64,000 nt of DNA. Origin: Achromobacter xylosoxidans A8. Its GTDB lineage: Bacteria; Pseudomonadota; Gammaproteobacteria; Burkholderiales; Burkholderiaceae_B. Each line of letters opens with the position of its first letter. The first letter of the stretch is position 1. Below the pieces are notes generated by a model. It saw nothing but the letters and a program-made list of their open reading frames with translations. It searched no databases and was not told the DNA's origin. Shown here piece by piece: positions 10,025 through 20,297 of the stretch. The stretch covers positions 6,014,001 to 6,078,000 of the forward strand of contig NC_014640.1 of the NCBI RefSeq assembly GCF_000165835.1, read 5' to 3'. A program made the translations under genes and the position numbers.

Positions 10025-10510
10025 ATGCCCGCCAGCCTTACCCTCATCGTCGCCTATTCCGCCAATCGCGTCATCGGACGCGACAACGCCCTGCCCTGGA
10101 AACTGCCGGGCGATCTGGCGCACTTCAAGCGCAGCACCCTCGGCCATCCCATCATCATGGGCCGCAAGACCTGGGACTCGCTGGGCCGGCCGCTGCCCGG
10201 CCGCAGCAATATCGTGATCAGCCGCAATCCGGATTTCAGCGCCGCGGGCGCCATCGTGGTCCCATCGCTGGAGGCTGCCATCCAGGCCTGCGGCGACATC
10301 GACGCGGCCTTTGTCATAGGCGGCGCGCAGATCTACGCGCAGGCCCTGCCCCTGGCCCGGCGCGTCCTGGCCACCGAAGTCCGCGCCGAGGTCGAAGGCG
10401 ATGCCTTCTTCCCGCTGCTGCCCGCCTTCCAATGGCAGGAAACGGCGCGCGAAGCACAGCCGGCCGAAAACGGCTACGAATACGATTTCGTGACCTACGA
10501 GCGGCAGTGA
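10025..10510 (+). CDS. folA: Dihydrofolate reductase
   Basis: Chromosomal-type DHFR of 161 residues. The family motifs are clear: RVIGRDNALPWKLPGDL with the catalytic aspartate of the GDL turn, IMGRKTWDSLGRPLPGR for NADPH, and the FVIGGAQIYAQAL helix. It reduces dihydrofolate to tetrahydrofolate with NADPH in the cytoplasm and recycles the folate oxidised by ThyA. It is convergent with the MocR regulator gene, with one base between the two stop codons. Confidence 0.95.
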   Translation: MPASLTLIVAYSANRVIGRDNALPWKLPGDLAHFKRSTLGHPIIMGRKTWDSLGRPLPGRSNIVISRNPDFSAAGAIVVPSLEAAIQACGDIDAAFVIGGAQIYAQALPLARRVLATEVRAEVEGDAFFPLLPAFQWQETAREAQPAENGYEYDFVTYERQ

Positions 10511-10511
10511 C

Positions 10512-11939
10512 TCAGGCCGCCGCCCCGGCATTGCGCATGAAGCGCCAGAGTGCCGGCGCCTCCGAATAGGCCACGTTGAAGCGCACCCAGGGGGTATCGG
10601 CCTCGTCGGCCTCGAAATAGGAGCCAGGCGCCAGCCAGATGCCATCCTTGAGCGCCAGTTCCGCCAAACCATTGGCGCCACGCTCGCGCCATGGTCCGCC
10701 CACCTTGGCCCACAGGAACAGGCCGCCTTGCGGCCTCCCGTAGATCTCGAAGCCGTGCTGCGCCATCAGTTCGGCCACGCCCGCATGCGCCTCTGCCAGG
10801 CGCTCGCGGGTGCGAGCGATGTGGGCGCGGTAACGGCCCTCGCGGATGACCTGGTGCACGATGCGCTCCATGATCTCTGGCGAGGTCAGGCCCACCGCCA
10901 TCTTGGTGCGCGCGATATCGCGCGCCAGATCGCGGTGCGCCACCACATAGCCCACCCGCACCGACGGACTGATGACCTTGGAGTAACCGCCCAGGTAGAC
11001 CACGCGCCGCGCCCCGTCCAGGGCGGCCAGCATGGGCGTCACGCCGGGCGCGAGTTCGCGCGAGATATCGTCTTCCACCACCCACAGGCCGTGCCGCTCG
11101 GCCGCCTGCAGGATGCGGAAGGCATTGGCCATGCTGATGCTGGCGCCCGACGGATTCTGCAAGGCGGTATTGACGACCAGGGCCCGCGGCCGGTGGCGCG
11201 CCACCACCGCTTCCAGCGCCTCGCAGTCCAGCCCATCCAAGGTACGCGGCACGGGCACCGCGCGCATACCGGCCAGGCGCAACATCTGCAGCAGGTTGGC
11301 ATAGGCGGGCTGCTCCACCACCACCGTGTCGCCCGGCCGCAGCAAAGTGCGTATCACCATGTCCAGCCCGTGCGTCACGCCCTGGGTCAGCACGACCTGC
11401 GAGGCCTCGACCTCCATGCCCTGCGCGCTAAGGCTGGCCGCGATGGTCTCGCGCAGCGGCGCATAGCCGTAGGGATGGCCGTAGTTCGCAATGCGCATGG
11501 CGGGTACCCGCCCCATGTGGCGCAGCGCCATGTGCAGCCCCTCTTCGTTCAGCCATTCGCCGGGCAGCCAGCCGCAGCCCGATTTGATGGGGATGGAATG
11601 GTCCGCGAAGATATCCGACAGCAGCCAGCCGGCGTTCAGGCGCGGCGGCTCCCAGGACGGCGGCTGGCTCGGGCGGGCCGGCGCGTCCGGCGTCGCGACC
11701 CGATAGCCCGCGCCCGGCCGTGCCGCCAGCCAGCCCAGCGATACCAGGCGGCTATAGGCGCTGGCCACCGTGAAGGTGCTGACCTCGTACAGGCGCGCGA
11801 ACTCGCGTACCGAAGGTAGGGACATACCCGGACGCAGGGTCTGTTCTTCGATGGCCCGCAGGATGGCTGCAACCAGCTGCTCGACCAGAGTCGGCGCCTG
11901 TCCGCGGCCACGGGCGCGGTTTGGCTGAAAATCGATCAC
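10512..11939 (-). CDS. MocR-family (GntR winged helix + aminotransferase fold) regulator
   Basis: A 475-residue fusion typical of MocR regulators. The N-terminal GntR winged helix spans about residues 17-84 (LPSVREFARLYEVS as recognition region), then a linker and a fold-type I aminotransferase-like domain. The PLP lysine is Lys321 in GGYSKVISPSVRVGY, with the partner aspartate near 290. MocR proteins usually bind PLP and control an adjacent amine or amino acid gene. This one is divergent from a beta-alanine transaminase gene and has two operator-like palindromes just upstream of its GTG start, so it probably activates that operon and represses itself. The GTG at 11939 is chosen because the winged helix needs this N-terminus. 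Confidence 0.9.
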   Translation of the reverse strand: MIDFQPNRARGRGQAPTLVEQLVAAILRAIEEQTLRPGMSLPSVREFARLYEVSTFTVASAYSRLVSLGWLAARPGAGYRVATPDAPARPSQPPSWEPPRLNAGWLLSDIFADHSIPIKSGCGWLPGEWLNEEGLHMALRHMGRVPAMRIANYGHPYGYAPLRETIAASLSAQGMEVEASQVVLTQGVTHGLDMVIRTLLRPGDTVVVEQPAYANLLQMLRLAGMRAVPVPRTLDGLDCEALEAVVARHRPRALVVNTALQNPSGASISMANAFRILQAAERHGLWVVEDDISRELAPGVTPMLAALDGARRVVYLGGYSKVISPSVRVGYVVAHRDLARDIARTKMAVGLTSPEIMERIVHQVIREGRYRAHIARTRERLAEAHAGVAELMAQHGFEIYGRPQGGLFLWAKVGGPWRERGANGLAELALKDGIWLAPGSYFEADEADTPWVRFNVAYSEAPALWRFMRNAGAAA

Positions 11940-11945
11940 GGCATT

Positions 11946-11980
11946 AACTGTACAGTTGTGTCGCTGATAACTATACAGTT
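11946..11980. promoter_or_regulatory. Paired operator-like palindromes for the MocR regulator
   Basis: Two near-identical 12-bp palindromes, AACTGTACAGTT (11946-11957, perfect) and AACTATACAGTT (11969-11980, one mismatch), are centred 23 bases apart, about two helical turns. Paired sites of this kind suit dimeric MocR regulators. The second site overlaps a TATAGT hexamer on the minus strand (plus 11970-11975, possible -10 of the regulator gene). It also sits at about -40 relative to a start predicted from TATATT (12001-12006) on the plus strand, which lacks a good -35. This geometry suggests autorepression and activation of the transaminase operon. Confidence 0.65.
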
Positions 11981-12100
11981 AGCCGCATTTGCGCGGATCG
12001 TATATTTTCATTCCCCTCCAGACGCACCAGAATCGTTTCAATCCCGCTGGCTGCACACCCGTCGCCCAAGTCCAGCGCTTGTCCGTCCCCTGGAGCCGCC

Positions 12101-13426
12101 ATGAACGCCCCCGCCGAATTGCCTGACCTGTCCCACCTCTGGATGCCCTTCACTGCCAACAAGCAGTTCAAGGCCCATCCGCGCATGCTGGCGACCGCCA
12201 AGGGCATGTACTACACCTCGACCGACGGCCGCCAGATCCTGGACGGCACCGCCGGCCTGTGGTGCGTCAACGCCGGCCACGGCCGCGAGGAAATCGTCGC
12301 CGCGATCTCCCGCCAGGCGGGCGTGATGGACTACGCGCCAGGCTTCCAGCTGGGCCACCCGCTGGCCTTCGAAGCCGCCACCGCCGTCGCCGGCATGATG
12401 CCCCAGGGCCTGGACCGGGTCTTCTTCACGAACTCGGGTTCCGAATCCGTCGACACCTGCCTCAAGATCGCCCTGGCCTATCACCGCGCCCGCGGCGAAG
12501 GCCAGCGCACCCGCCTGATCGGCCGCGAACGCGGCTACCACGGGGTGGGCTTCGGCGGCATTTCGGTCGGCGGCATCTCGACCAACCGCAAGACGTTCTC
12601 CGGCGCGCTGCTGCCCGCCGTGGATCATTTGCCGCACACCCACAACATCGAGCAGAACGCCTATTCCAAGGGCCAGCCGGCCTGGGGCGCGCACCTGGCC
12701 GATGAACTCGAGCGCATCGTCGCCCTGCACGACCCCTCCACCATCGCCGCGGTCATCGTCGAACCCATGGCAGGCTCGACCGGCGTGCTGATTCCGCCCA
12801 AGGGCTATCTGGAAAAGCTGCGCGAGATCACCTCCAAGCACGGCATCCTGCTGATCTTCGACGAAGTCATCACCGCCTACGGCCGCCTGGGCGCCGCCAC
12901 GGCATCCGAATTCTTCGGCGTCACGCCGGACATCATCGCCATGGCCAAGGGCGTGAGCAACGCCGCGGTGCCGGCCGGCGCCGTCGCGGTCAAGCGCGAA
13001 GTGCATGACGCCATCGTCAACGGCCCCGCCGGCGGCATCGAGTTCTTCCACGGCTACACCTATTCGGCGCACCCGCTCGCGGCCGCGGCCATCCTGGCCA
13101 CGCTGGACATCTACCGCCGCGAAGACCTGTTCGGCCGCGCCCGCAAGCTGTCCGGCGCCTTCCAGGAAGCCGCCCACGGCCTGAAGGGCGCGCCGCACGT
13201 CATCGACGTGCGCAACCTGGGCCTGGTTTGCGGCATCGAGCTGGCGCCGCGCGCGGGCGCTCCCGGCGCACGTGCCGCCGAAGTGTTCCAGAAGTGCTTC
13301 GACAGCGGCTTGATGGTGCGCTACACCGGTGACATCATCGCGATCTCGCCCCCGCTGATCATCGAAGAAGCCCAGATCGGCCAGATCTTCGAACAGATCG
13401 GCAAGGTACTGAAAGAACTCGCCTGA
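12101..13426 (+). CDS. Beta-alanine:pyruvate (omega-amino acid) transaminase
   Basis: Class III, fold-type I aminotransferase of 441 residues. It carries the N-terminal [12 protein letters not shown] stretch typical of omega-amino acid:pyruvate transaminases. The PLP lysine is Lys283 ([15 protein letters not shown]), and the FDEV aspartate is Asp254. The family moves the amino group of beta-alanine (and related omega-amines) to pyruvate, giving malonate semialdehyde and alanine. The next gene encodes the enzyme that consumes this semialdehyde, which strongly supports the substrate. An upstream MocR regulator and its operators probably control it. Confidence 0.92.
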   Translation: MNAPAELPDLSHLWMPFTANKQFKAHPRMLATAKGMYYTSTDGRQILDGTAGLWCVNAGHGREEIVAAISRQAGVMDYAPGFQLGHPLAFEAATAVAGMMPQGLDRVFFTNSGSESVDTCLKIALAYHRARGEGQRTRLIGRERGYHGVGFGGISVGGISTNRKTFSGALLPAVDHLPHTHNIEQNAYSKGQPAWGAHLADELERIVALHDPSTIAAVIVEPMAGSTGVLIPPKGYLEKLREITSKHGILLIFDEVITAYGRLGAATASEFFGVTPDIIAMAKGVSNAAVPAGAVAVKREVHDAIVNGPAGGIEFFHGYTYSAHPLAAAAILATLDIYRREDLFGRARKLSGAFQEAAHGLKGAPHVIDVRNLGLVCGIELAPRAGAPGARAAEVFQKCFDSGLMVRYTGDIIAISPPLIIEEAQIGQIFEQIGKVLKELA

Positions 13427-13433
13427 TACTGCG

Positions 13434-13492
13434 CCGCCCCGCGAGGGGCGGCATCTCGCCAGGGCGGCCCCAGGCCGCCCTCCGGCATTTTT
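13434..13492 (+). repeat. Two adjacent GC-rich stems in the transaminase-dehydrogenase gap
   Basis: Stem 1 is CCGCCCC (13434-13440) with GGGGCGG (13445-13451). Stem 2 is GGGCGGCC (13462-13469) with GGCCGCCC (13473-13480), followed eight bases later by ATTTTTCC. They may act as an attenuator or RNA-stability element between co-transcribed genes. Stem 2 could be a weak terminator. Confidence 0.45.
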
Positions 13493-13520
13493 CCAAGCCC
13501 CGGATTCGAGCGTTCGACCC

Positions 13521-15014
<1,494 letters not shown>

Positions 15015-15016
15015 GG

Positions 15017-15104
15017 GTCCCCCCCCGAAGCGCTGCGCGCTTCCCCCCCAGGGGGGCGTCGCTGCGGACCGGCGGAGCCGGATCCGCGCGACCCGGCTTG
15101 GGGG
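15017..15104. repeat. GC-rich dispersed intergenic repeat
   Basis: A stretch with C-runs flanking AAGCGCTGCGCGCTT, then a G-run, and a second imperfect stem around GGCGGAGCCGGATCCG, ending in CTTGGGGGACG. I recognise this general pattern as a dispersed intergenic repeat of Burkholderiales genomes, from memory rather than by comparison. It folds into a long stem and may also act as the end of the mmsA transcript. Confidence 0.55.
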
Positions 15105-15127
15105 ACGTTTTGCCTGATTGCGGCGTT

Positions 15128-15169
15128 GTGCCTGTTTTCGTTGCTCCTGTTTTCGTTGTGCCTGTTTTA
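15128..15169. repeat. 15-bp imperfect tandem repeat (almost three copies)
   Basis: GTGCCTGTTTTCGTT (15128-15142), GCTCCTGTTTTCGTT (15143-15157) and the first 12 bases of a third copy (15158-15169). The unit is T-rich against the local GC background and lies between the dispersed repeat and the peptidase operon. Confidence 0.8.
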
Positions 15170-15212
15170 TGCGTGGCTGGTGGTGCGGTGGCGCCACTGT
15201 AGAACTGACTTG

Positions 15213-15235
15213 GGCGCGGCTTGGCCCGCGCCTTT
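15213..15235 (+). terminator. Weak hairpin before the M81 operon
   Basis: A 7-bp stem, GGCGCGG (15213-15219) with CCGCGCC (15226-15232), followed by TTTCC. It may end the mmsA transcript, since the next gene starts only 30 bases later. The T-run is too short for high confidence. Confidence 0.35.
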
Positions 15236-15264
15236 CCTCACATCAAAACAACAAGGGGATCCTG

Positions 15265-16773
15265 ATGCGCATCGGGATAGGCGGCTTTCAGCATGAAACC
15301 AATACGTTCGCGCCTTCGCGCGCGGCGTGGGAAGACTTTGCCGAGAAGGGCGGTGGCTGGCCCAAGCTGGTCAGCGGGCCCGCGATGTTCCAGGCGGTGG
15401 CGGGCGCCAACATTCCGGTGGCGGGATTTATTGAAGCCATGGGACGGCACACGCTGCTGCCCACCACCTGGGCGGCGGCCAGCCCCTCGGGGCCGGTCAC
15501 CAAGGATGCATTCGAACGCATCAGCGCGATGATCCTGCAGGGTCTGTCGCTGGCGTTGCCGCTGGACGGCGTCTATCTCGACCTGCATGGCGCCATGGTC
15601 ACCGAGCATCTGGACGATGGTGAAGGCGAGCTGCTCAGGCGCGTGCGCGAGCTGGTGGGCCCCGACGTACCCGTCGTCGCCAGCCTGGACCTGCACGCCA
15701 ACGTGACCCGCGCCATGGTGCGCCACGCGGACGCGCTGATCTGCTACCGCACCTATCCGCACATCGACATGGCCGAAACCGGGCAACGCGCCGCCGAACT
15801 GCTGGCCGCGCGTCTGGCCGGCGCGCCGCGGCCCTGCGTGGCCCTGCGCGCGCTGCCCTACCTGATTTCGCTGTGCTGGCAGTCCACCGATATCGAACCC
15901 TCGCGCAGCCTGTACCGGATGGTGGGCGACATCGAGGCGCGCGGCGCTCTCAGCCTGTCGTTCGCCACGGGTTTTCCCGCGGCCGACTTCCCCGAATGCG
16001 CGCCCACGGTGTGGGCCTACGGCGCCACGCAAGTCGAAGCCGACGCCGCGGCCGACGAGATGACACGCGCCGTGCTCAACGCGGAACGCGACTTCGGCGG
16101 CAAGCTCTACACGCCCGACGAAGCCGTGCAGGAAGCCATGCGCCTGGCGCGCGACGCGCATAAACCCGTGGTCATCGCCGACGCGCAGGACAATCCGGGC
16201 GCTGGCGGCAGCTCGGACACCACCGGCGTGCTGCGTGCGCTGATCCGGCACGATGCGCGCGACACCGCCATTGGCCTGATCGTGGACCCTGCGGCGGCGC
16301 TGGCGGCCCATCGCGCGGGCACCGGAAACAAGGTACGCATTGCATTGGGTGGACACTCGGGTATTCCCGACGATGAGCCGCTGGACAGCGAGTTCATCGT
16401 CGAGAAAACGTCGGATGGACGCTTCGATACGCATGGCGCTTTCTATCGCGGCTTCCATATGGACCTGGGTCCCAGCGCCTGCCTGCGCGTAGGCGGGGTG
16501 CGCATCATCGTCGCGTCGAACAAGGTGCAGATGGCGGACCAGGAAATGTTCCGTTTCGCCGGCGTGGAGCCGCAACGCGCCGCGATCCTGGTGGTCAAGA
16601 GTTCCGCGCACTTCCGCGCCGATTTTACCGGCATCGCCCAGACGATCCTGGTGTGCGCGGCCCCCGGTTCCATGCTGATGGATGCGGCAAAACAACCATG
16701 GACACGGTTGCGTCCCGGCATCAGAATGGCGCCTTGCGGACCCGTCTTTTCGGACAGGCCCGCTACCGCCTGA
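15265..16773 (+). CDS. M81 family metallopeptidase (MlrC-like), first paralogue
   Basis: Protein of 502 residues of the M81/DUF1485 family, whose known member MlrC (microcystinase C) cleaves small linear peptides from microcystin. The family start FQHETNTF is at residues 8-15, and it has a DLHGAM motif, a DLHANVT motif and a DNPGAGGSSDTTG loop, rich in likely zinc ligands. No signal peptide is visible, so it is probably cytoplasmic. The ATG at 15265 is chosen because the family N-terminus begins there; upstream in-frame sequence runs into the tandem repeat. It opens an operon with a peptide ABC importer, an amidase and a second M81 gene. The substrate is unknown. Confidence 0.88.
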   Translation: MRIGIGGFQHETNTFAPSRAAWEDFAEKGGGWPKLVSGPAMFQAVAGANIPVAGFIEAMGRHTLLPTTWAAASPSGPVTKDAFERISAMILQGLSLALPLDGVYLDLHGAMVTEHLDDGEGELLRRVRELVGPDVPVVASLDLHANVTRAMVRHADALICYRTYPHIDMAETGQRAAELLAARLAGAPRPCVALRALPYLISLCWQSTDIEPSRSLYRMVGDIEARGALSLSFATGFPAADFPECAPTVWAYGATQVEADAAADEMTRAVLNAERDFGGKLYTPDEAVQEAMRLARDAHKPVVIADAQDNPGAGGSSDTTGVLRALIRHDARDTAIGLIVDPAAALAAHRAGTGNKVRIALGGHSGIPDDEPLDSEFIVEKTSDGRFDTHGAFYRGFHMDLGPSACLRVGGVRIIVASNKVQMADQEMFRFAGVEPQRAAILVVKSSAHFRADFTGIAQTILVCAAPGSMLMDAAKQPWTRLRPGIRMAPCGPVFSDRPATA

Positions 16774-16855
16774 AGCTCGCACGCCGCCCCAGCGCGGCGG
16801 ATCAACGACGCAGCGGCGCGATGGCGCCGCTCACTACGCATCAAGGGGAACATTC

Positions 16856-18421
16856 ATGCTGAAGTACGTCCGAGCGGCCGCGCTGGCCGGCGCCACCCTG
16901 ATGATGGCTCACGGCGCCTACGCCGAGACCGTCATCAAGACGGTAATGCATTCGCCTCTGCGACTGACCGATCCGCATGCCACCACCGCGTACATCACGA
17001 CGTGGCACGGCTACATGATTTACGACACCCTGCTGGCCACCGACGCGGACAACAAGATCCAGCCGCAGATGCTGGAAAAGTGGGAAGTCTCGCCCGACGG
17101 CAAAACCTACACCATGACCTTGCGCGACGGCCAGAAGTGGCATGACGGCAAGCCGGTGACCTCCGAGGACTGCGTCGCTTCGATCAAGCGCTGGGCCGCC
17201 GGCGACGGCATGGGCCGCACCCTGCTGAAGTTCACCGACAAGATCGAGGTCATCGACGACAAGAACTTCCGCATCGTCATGAAGGAACCCACGGACCTGG
17301 CTCTGCGCGCCCTGTCCAAGCCCACCGGCACCGCGCCCTTCATGATGCCCAAGCGCATCGCCGAACAGGCCATCGGCCAGCCCATCACCGACATGACCGG
17401 TTCGGGTCCGTTCAAGGTCATCGAATTCAAGCCCGGCGTGAAGACGGTCTACGCCAAGAACGCCGACTACGTGCCGCGCAAGGAACCCGCCAGCGGCCTG
17501 GCCGGCGGCAAGGTCGTCAACGTCGACAAGGTCGAGTGGGACGTCATGCCCGACGCGCTGACCACCGCCAACGCATTGTTGGGCGGCGAGATCGACTTCG
17601 TCGAACAGTTCCCCTACGATCTGCTGCCGATGATCGAAGGCAACAAGGATCTGAAGGAAGAGTCGCTCAGCCCGGTCGGCTACTTCACGATGTACCGCTT
17701 CAACTTCAAGTACCCGCCGTTCAACAACAAGAAGGTCCGCCAGGCCGCGATGTACGCCATCGGCCAGGAAGACGTGATGAAGGCGCTGGTCGGTAATCCC
17801 AAGTACTGGAAGACCTGCGCCTCGCTGTGGGGCTGCGGCACGCCGCTGGAAAGCGACATCGGCAAGGACATGGTGGTGCCGTCCAACATCGAAAAGGCCA
17901 AGGCGCTGCTGAAGGAAGCCGGCTACGACAACACGCCCATCCTGGTCATGCACGCGACCGACGTCGGCACCCTGTCGGCCCAACCGGTGGTGATGGCCCA
18001 GGCGCTGCGCAAGGCCGGTTTCAACGTCAACCTCGCCGCGATGGATTGGCAGAGCGTGGCCACCCGCCGCGCCTCGAAGGCCGCGCCCGCCGAAGGCGGC
18101 TGGAACATCCACAACACCAACTGGTACGCCACCGACGTGATGGACCCGGTCCGTTCCGCGCCGGCCGCGGCCAACGGCGACAACGCCTGGTTCGGCTGGC
18201 CCGACTTCCCGCAGATCGAGGAACTGCGCACCAAGATGGCGCTGACCTCCGACCCCGCGGAACAGAAGAAAATCGCCGAGGAAGTGCAGCGCATCGGCAT
18301 CGATGAAGGCCTGTACGTGCCGCTGGGCCAGATGTCCGTGCCCACCGTCTACTCGACCAAGCTGTCGGGCCTGGTGCACGCGCCGGTGTTCGCGTTCTGG
18401 AACGTCAAGAAAGCCCCTTGA
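16856..18421 (+). CDS. ABC transporter substrate-binding protein, family 5 (peptide type)
   Basis: Periplasmic binding protein of 521 residues. A clear Sec signal peptide covers about residues 1-23 (ending AHGAYA). The SBP_bac_5 fold is shown by an early MLEKWEVSPDGKTYTMTLRDG block, a KWHDGKPVTSEDC motif and the C-terminal MSVPTVY region. The family binds di- and oligopeptides, nickel or other amides and delivers them to the permease pair. It is followed by two permeases and a double ATPase, a complete importer. An AAGGGGAA ribosome binding site supports the ATG at 16856. The ligand is unknown but is probably a substrate of the M81 and amidase enzymes. Confidence 0.92.
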   Translation: MLKYVRAAALAGATLMMAHGAYAETVIKTVMHSPLRLTDPHATTAYITTWHGYMIYDTLLATDADNKIQPQMLEKWEVSPDGKTYTMTLRDGQKWHDGKPVTSEDCVASIKRWAAGDGMGRTLLKFTDKIEVIDDKNFRIVMKEPTDLALRALSKPTGTAPFMMPKRIAEQAIGQPITDMTGSGPFKVIEFKPGVKTVYAKNADYVPRKEPASGLAGGKVVNVDKVEWDVMPDALTTANALLGGEIDFVEQFPYDLLPMIEGNKDLKEESLSPVGYFTMYRFNFKYPPFNNKKVRQAAMYAIGQEDVMKALVGNPKYWKTCASLWGCGTPLESDIGKDMVVPSNIEKAKALLKEAGYDNTPILVMHATDVGTLSAQPVVMAQALRKAGFNVNLAAMDWQSVATRRASKAAPAEGGWNIHNTNWYATDVMDPVRSAPAAANGDNAWFGWPDFPQIEELRTKMALTSDPAEQKKIAEEVQRIGIDEGLYVPLGQMSVPTVYSTKLSGLVHAPVFAFWNVKKAP

Positions 18422-18447
18422 CGGGCAAGTAGTTCAGGGGGAAATAC

Positions 18448-19389
18448 ATGCTGGCATTTGTCTCACGCCGGCTCCTCGCGACCATCCCCGTTCTGGTGAT
18501 GGTCGCGGTGGTGGTCTTCGCGATATTGCGTTTCAGCCCGGGAGATCCGGCCATCATCATGGCGGGCGATGGCGCCACGCCCGAGCGTATCGTACAGATA
18601 CGCCAGACGATGGGCCTGGACCAGCCGGTCATCAAGCAATTCTTCATCTGGGGCGGCAAGCTCCTGCAAGGCGACCTGGGCACGTCCCTCATGTCGGGCG
18701 TGCCGGTCACCAAGCTGATCGGCCAACGCCTTGAACCCTCGCTCAGCCTGGCGGTGCTGACCCTGGTGTTCACGCTGATCGTTGCCATCCCGCTGGGCGT
18801 GCTGGCCGCGTGGCGGCAAGGCAAGCTGCTGGACCGCGCCGTCATGGGCTTCTCGGTGCTGGGATTCTCGGTGCCGGTGTTCGTCACGGGCTATGTGCTG
18901 ATCTGGCTCTTCGCCATCAAGCTGGGCTGGTTCAACGTGCAAGGCTACACGCCGCTGGAAAAAGGCTTCTGGCCCTACCTGCACCGCCTCATCCTGCCAT
19001 CGCTGGCCCTGTCCACGGTCTACGTGGCACTGATCGCGCGCATCACGCGCACCAGCGTCATCGAGGTCATGGGCGAGGACTTCATCCGCACGGCGCGCTC
19101 CAAAGGCCTGGGCGAAACCGGCGTGCTGCTGGGCCATGCCCTGCGCAACGCCGCGGTGCCCATCGCCACGGTGGTGGGCCTGGGCATCGCGCTGCTGATC
19201 AGCGGCGTGGTCGTGACCGAATCGGTGTTCAACATCCCCGGCCTGGGCCGGCTGGTGGTGGAAGCCGTGCTGGCGCGCGACTACCCGGTCATCCAGGGCC
19301 TGACGCTCTTCTTCGCGTTCGTCTACGTGTTCATCAATCTGGTTGTCGATTGCGCCTACACGGTGTTCGACCCGCGGATCAGGTACTAA
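18448..19389 (+). CDS. ABC transporter permease, DppB type
   Basis: Inner-membrane permease of 313 residues with six predicted membrane segments. The N-terminus (RRLLATIPVLVMV) and the FSPGDPA segment are typical of DppB/OppB proteins. The cytoplasmic EAA-like coupling loop is visible as MGEDFIRTARSKGLGETGVL. It pairs with the following DppC-type permease to form the channel of the importer. It lies 26 bases after the binding-protein gene. Confidence 0.93.
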   Translation: MLAFVSRRLLATIPVLVMVAVVVFAILRFSPGDPAIIMAGDGATPERIVQIRQTMGLDQPVIKQFFIWGGKLLQGDLGTSLMSGVPVTKLIGQRLEPSLSLAVLTLVFTLIVAIPLGVLAAWRQGKLLDRAVMGFSVLGFSVPVFVTGYVLIWLFAIKLGWFNVQGYTPLEKGFWPYLHRLILPSLALSTVYVALIARITRTSVIEVMGEDFIRTARSKGLGETGVLLGHALRNAAVPIATVVGLGIALLISGVVVTESVFNIPGLGRLVVEAVLARDYPVIQGLTLFFAFVYVFINLVVDCAYTVFDPRIRY

Positions 19390-19391
19390 CG

Positions 19392-20297
19392 ATGCAAACG
19401 CCAACCGATGCCGCCGCGCAAGCGGCCGCCGATCTCCCCGGAGGCGGCACGCCCCAGGCCACCGCCTGGCGCCAGATCCGGCAGGGGCTCAAAAGCTGGC
19501 CCGTGATGCTGGCGCTGATCGTGCTGGTGGCCGTCGTCGCCATCGCGCTGTTCGCGCCGCTGCTGGGCACCGTCGACCCCACTTTCATCAACCCCGGCGC
19601 GCGCCTCAAGCCGCCCTTCTCCGATTACCTGCTGGGCACTGACGCGTTCGGCCGAGACGTCTGGTCGCGCGTGGCCTACGGCGCCCGCATCTCGCTGATT
19701 GCAGGCCTGGGCGCGGCGCTGGTCAGCGTCGCCCTCGGCCTGGTCATCGGCGTGATCGCGGGCTGGTTCCGCTCACTGGACGGGCTGATCATGCGCACCA
19801 TGGACGCCATCATGGCCATCCCCGGCATCCTGCTGGCGATCGCCCTGGTGTCGGTCACGGGCGCCAGCATCACCACGGTGCTGGTGGCCATCACCATCCC
19901 GGAAATTCCGCGGGTGGTGCGGCTGGTGCGCGGCCAGATCCTGACCGTGCGCGGCGAACCCTACGTCGAAGCGGCGCTGGCCCTGGGCACGCCGCTGCCG
20001 CTGCTGCTGTGGCGCCACATGGTGCCCAGCACGATCGCGCCGCTGACGGTGCAGGGCACGTACGTCTTCGCCTCCGCCATGCTCACCGAAGCCATCCTGA
20101 GCTTCCTGGGCGCGGGCATCCCGCCCGAGATCGCCTCCTGGGGCAACATCATGTCCGAAGGGCGCATGTACTTCCGCATGCTGCCTGGCCTGATCCTGTT
20201 CCCCGGCCTGTTCCTGTCGCTGACCGTGCTCAGCGTGAACATCCTGGGCGACGCCTTGCGCGACGCGCTGGACCCGAAAATGGTGCGCAGGATCTGA
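19392..20297 (+). CDS. ABC transporter permease, DppC type
   Basis: Inner-membrane permease of 301 residues. An N-terminal cytoplasmic tail is followed by about six membrane segments and the DppC signature LLGTDAFGRDVWSRVAYGAR. The coupling loop is GEPYVEAALALGTPLPLLLWRH. The ATG at 19392 lies two bases after the DppB-type stop, and the stop shares one base with the next start (TGATG), which indicates translational coupling. It is the partner of the preceding permease. Confidence 0.93.
   Translation: MQTPTDAAAQAAADLPGGGTPQATAWRQIRQGLKSWPVMLALIVLVAVVAIALFAPLLGTVDPTFINPGARLKPPFSDYLLGTDAFGRDVWSRVAYGARISLIAGLGAALVSVALGLVIGVIAGWFRSLDGLIMRTMDAIMAIPGILLAIALVSVTGASITTVLVAITIPEIPRVVRLVRGQILTVRGEPYVEAALALGTPLPLLLWRHMVPSTIAPLTVQGTYVFASAMLTEAILSFLGAGIPPEIASWGNIMSEGRMYFRMLPGLILFPGLFLSLTVLSVNILGDALRDALDPKMVRRI

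Noticed and set aside
15118..15264. N-terminal extension of the first M81 protein
   Set aside because: The extra residues (Cys/Phe/Arg repeats) come from the tandem repeat and are absent from the second paralogue.
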